In this document: positions 62,736 to 64,000 of the stretch, piece after piece
Position numbering within the stretch: position 1 is the first letter of the stretch
How the letters are laid out: the number at the start of each line of letters is the position of its first letter
NCBI GenBank assembly: GCA_002633005.1
Contig: NMRA01000015.1
Span: 1,415,671 to 1,479,670 of the forward strand
Source: Phoronis australis
Taxonomy: Eukaryota; Phoronida; Phoronidae
Length of the DNA stretch: 64,000 bases
Direction of reading: 5' to 3'
Position numbers and translations under genes: made by a program
The notes under the pieces: generated by a model
Told to the model about the DNA's origin: nothing
Database searches by the model: none
What the model saw: the letters and a program-made list of their open reading frames with translations, nothing else

Positions 62736-63799
62736 TGGAAACCAAGCTCACGATAGGGTAATGGCATTTTATAAAATTTTATGAATTTTTTTGAGAAAAT
62801 TCCTATAAAATAAAATTTCAAAAGTCTTCCGTATTGCGAGCTGAACAGGTCGGGAATTACAGTAAATCAAGCACAATCTACAACAGAAAAATACTACCAG
62901 ACAACAAGGTTGATTTAAAAAAATGACAGTCTTCAGCAATACAACAGTTATGAATGAATTACACAATATTCCCTGCCGTAAAATTTCCTCAAATTCAAAC
63001 AAAAAATTTTCATTTTTCAAAATACTCTCCGTATTGCTAAATACGTTCAAACCACATGCGTTCGTTTTTGACAGCCACAATATATAAAGTTTTCACATAA
63101 TGAAGTAAACTCTTTTTGAAAATTTTAATGAAATAAAATTTTCTTGTTCCACCATATTGTGGTCTAATTTTAAGAAACTTTACAATAACCTAAAAAAATT
63201 CCGCGCGGATGCAAGAACACCTCCCTTCATAAAATAAGCACTAAGAGAGTGGTAAAGCACTTCCACAAGCTGTTAAAATTCACAACTTTACCATGAGATT
63301 ATGCAAGTTGACTCTAACTAGGCTCTCCATCACTAGACGTCCATCCAGGTGCAGTGTTGTATGCCGTCAGTGAGTAGTACAGGCATCCCACTAATCCTTA
63401 CTACCTGGACATAAGCACACAGCGCTCATACACATCTGGTTTACACATTACTGATTTCATCAGTTCACTTCAAACCAACACATTTCACCTCATTTTGTCT
63501 ACCATCGTAATGCCTACCTCGGCTGTAGAAGTCCAAGTTCAACAAGTTACGGTTGCAAGATTTTTTTTCTGATTTTCATAAAGAGGTGTTGATTATACTG
63601 AATAATAAAGAACAGAGATCTTTTGGGAGAAGTTAGACTGGTTTTGTACATCTAATAATTCTTGATCTTCTTAATCAGTACGAAATTGAAGGCCTAGACT
63701 GGTATCAAATATCTGTATTAAGAATGGTGGTCTTGTACTCTAAGTTCATCACAAGTTCTGTTTACACTACAAAAGTTAACACTGATTAGGTGACACAGA

Positions 63800-63935
63800 A
63801 GGAGATGATTGGGCGCAGGTATGTGTGCAAAGAGAGCTGACGCCCAATCACCTTGCTCCAAGTCAACTACATGGGATTAGGCTGAAGGGATCATCTCTAT
63901 TGCGCTTGCACAAAAATGCACATATACATACAGGG
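63800..63935. mobile_element. Partial second copy of the CCGTTTA-type MITE
   Basis: Shares TTGCTCCAWGTCAA and GGGATCATCTCTATTGCGCT-TGC with 26785-26862, in the same order and orientation. The ends are not preserved. Confidence 0.55.
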
Positions 63936-64000
63936 GTAATCATTTTCGAGCTTTTTGTACAATTTGCCAGTCAACCGGTCAGCCGTACAGTGCCTTGTAC

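Larger units (their letters stand above)
52726..64000 (-). other. Upstream intron or 5' flank of NAV
   Basis: Exon A starts in phase 0 with a splice acceptor, so at least one more 5' exon must lie upstream (here or beyond the window). I could not identify it. The region contains copy 3 of the large repeat, the CACGGACTCA repeat, the 13-bp hairpin and family D repeats. No frame above 124 codons, and none with a motif. Confidence 0.65.

Noticed and set aside
1-64000. CRISPR arrays, tRNA or rRNA genes, retroviral or transposase coding regions
   Set aside because: The tandem arrays lack the repeat-spacer pattern. I saw no convincing tRNA or rRNA and no frame with reverse transcriptase or transposase motifs. 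Short RNA genes could be missed by eye.

Overview
The window looks like nuclear DNA of an invertebrate animal. It is AT-rich, has short exons in very long GT-AG introns, and carries many minisatellites, MITE-like inverted repeats and dispersed repeats. There are no bacterial operons, no CRISPR array and no phage or plasmid genes. Two nearly identical segments of about 1.9 kb joined at a single ambiguous base suggest a highly heterozygous genome, as is common in marine invertebrates. I cannot name the phylum with confidence.

One gene is supported: a neuron navigator (NAV / unc-53 family) gene on the minus strand, entering from beyond the right edge and leaving beyond the left edge. Seven exons, in transcription order, are 52612-52495, 49719-49667, 23105-23033, 17873-17744 (second copy at 19893-19764), 8357-8296, 6848-4715 and, less certainly, 3062-2967. 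All junctions are GT-AG and reading phase is kept through every join, giving a partial protein of 888 complete codons. The first four exons form most of an N-terminal calponin-homology (CH) domain. The fifth and sixth carry a Ser/Lys/Arg-rich disordered region with SxIP motifs, expected to bind EB proteins at microtubule plus ends, and two Gly-Tyr-x-Ser-(D/E)-Gly blocks typical of NAV proteins. The coiled coils and C-terminal AAA-type ATPase domain of the family are not here and should lie to the left. The N-terminus and promoter should lie to the right of 52.6 kb.

Layout: 1-4.7 kb, intron with one candidate exon and a MITE-like inverted repeat; 4.7-6.8 kb, the giant exon; 6.8-17.7 kb, introns with one 62-bp exon, dispersed repeats, a 21-bp perfect hairpin and a 36-bp minisatellite; 17.4-21.6 kb, a duplicated CH-domain exon with its intron and a 35-bp minisatellite; 23.0-23.1 kb, a CH exon; 23.1-49.7 kb, a 26.5-kb intron full of repeats; 49.7 and 52.5 kb, the first two CH exons, the latter with a broken tandem copy 113 bp upstream; 48.3-54.7 kb, three copies of a repeat family marked by a GCCACTAGRKGGCGC-like motif; 52.7-64 kb, upstream intron or 5' flank with no recognised coding sequence.

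I found no new enzymatic or defence system. The observations most worth checking are the duplicated CH exon (mutually exclusive exons or an assembly haplotype artefact), the broken copy of the first CH exon, and the shared structure of the repeat families.
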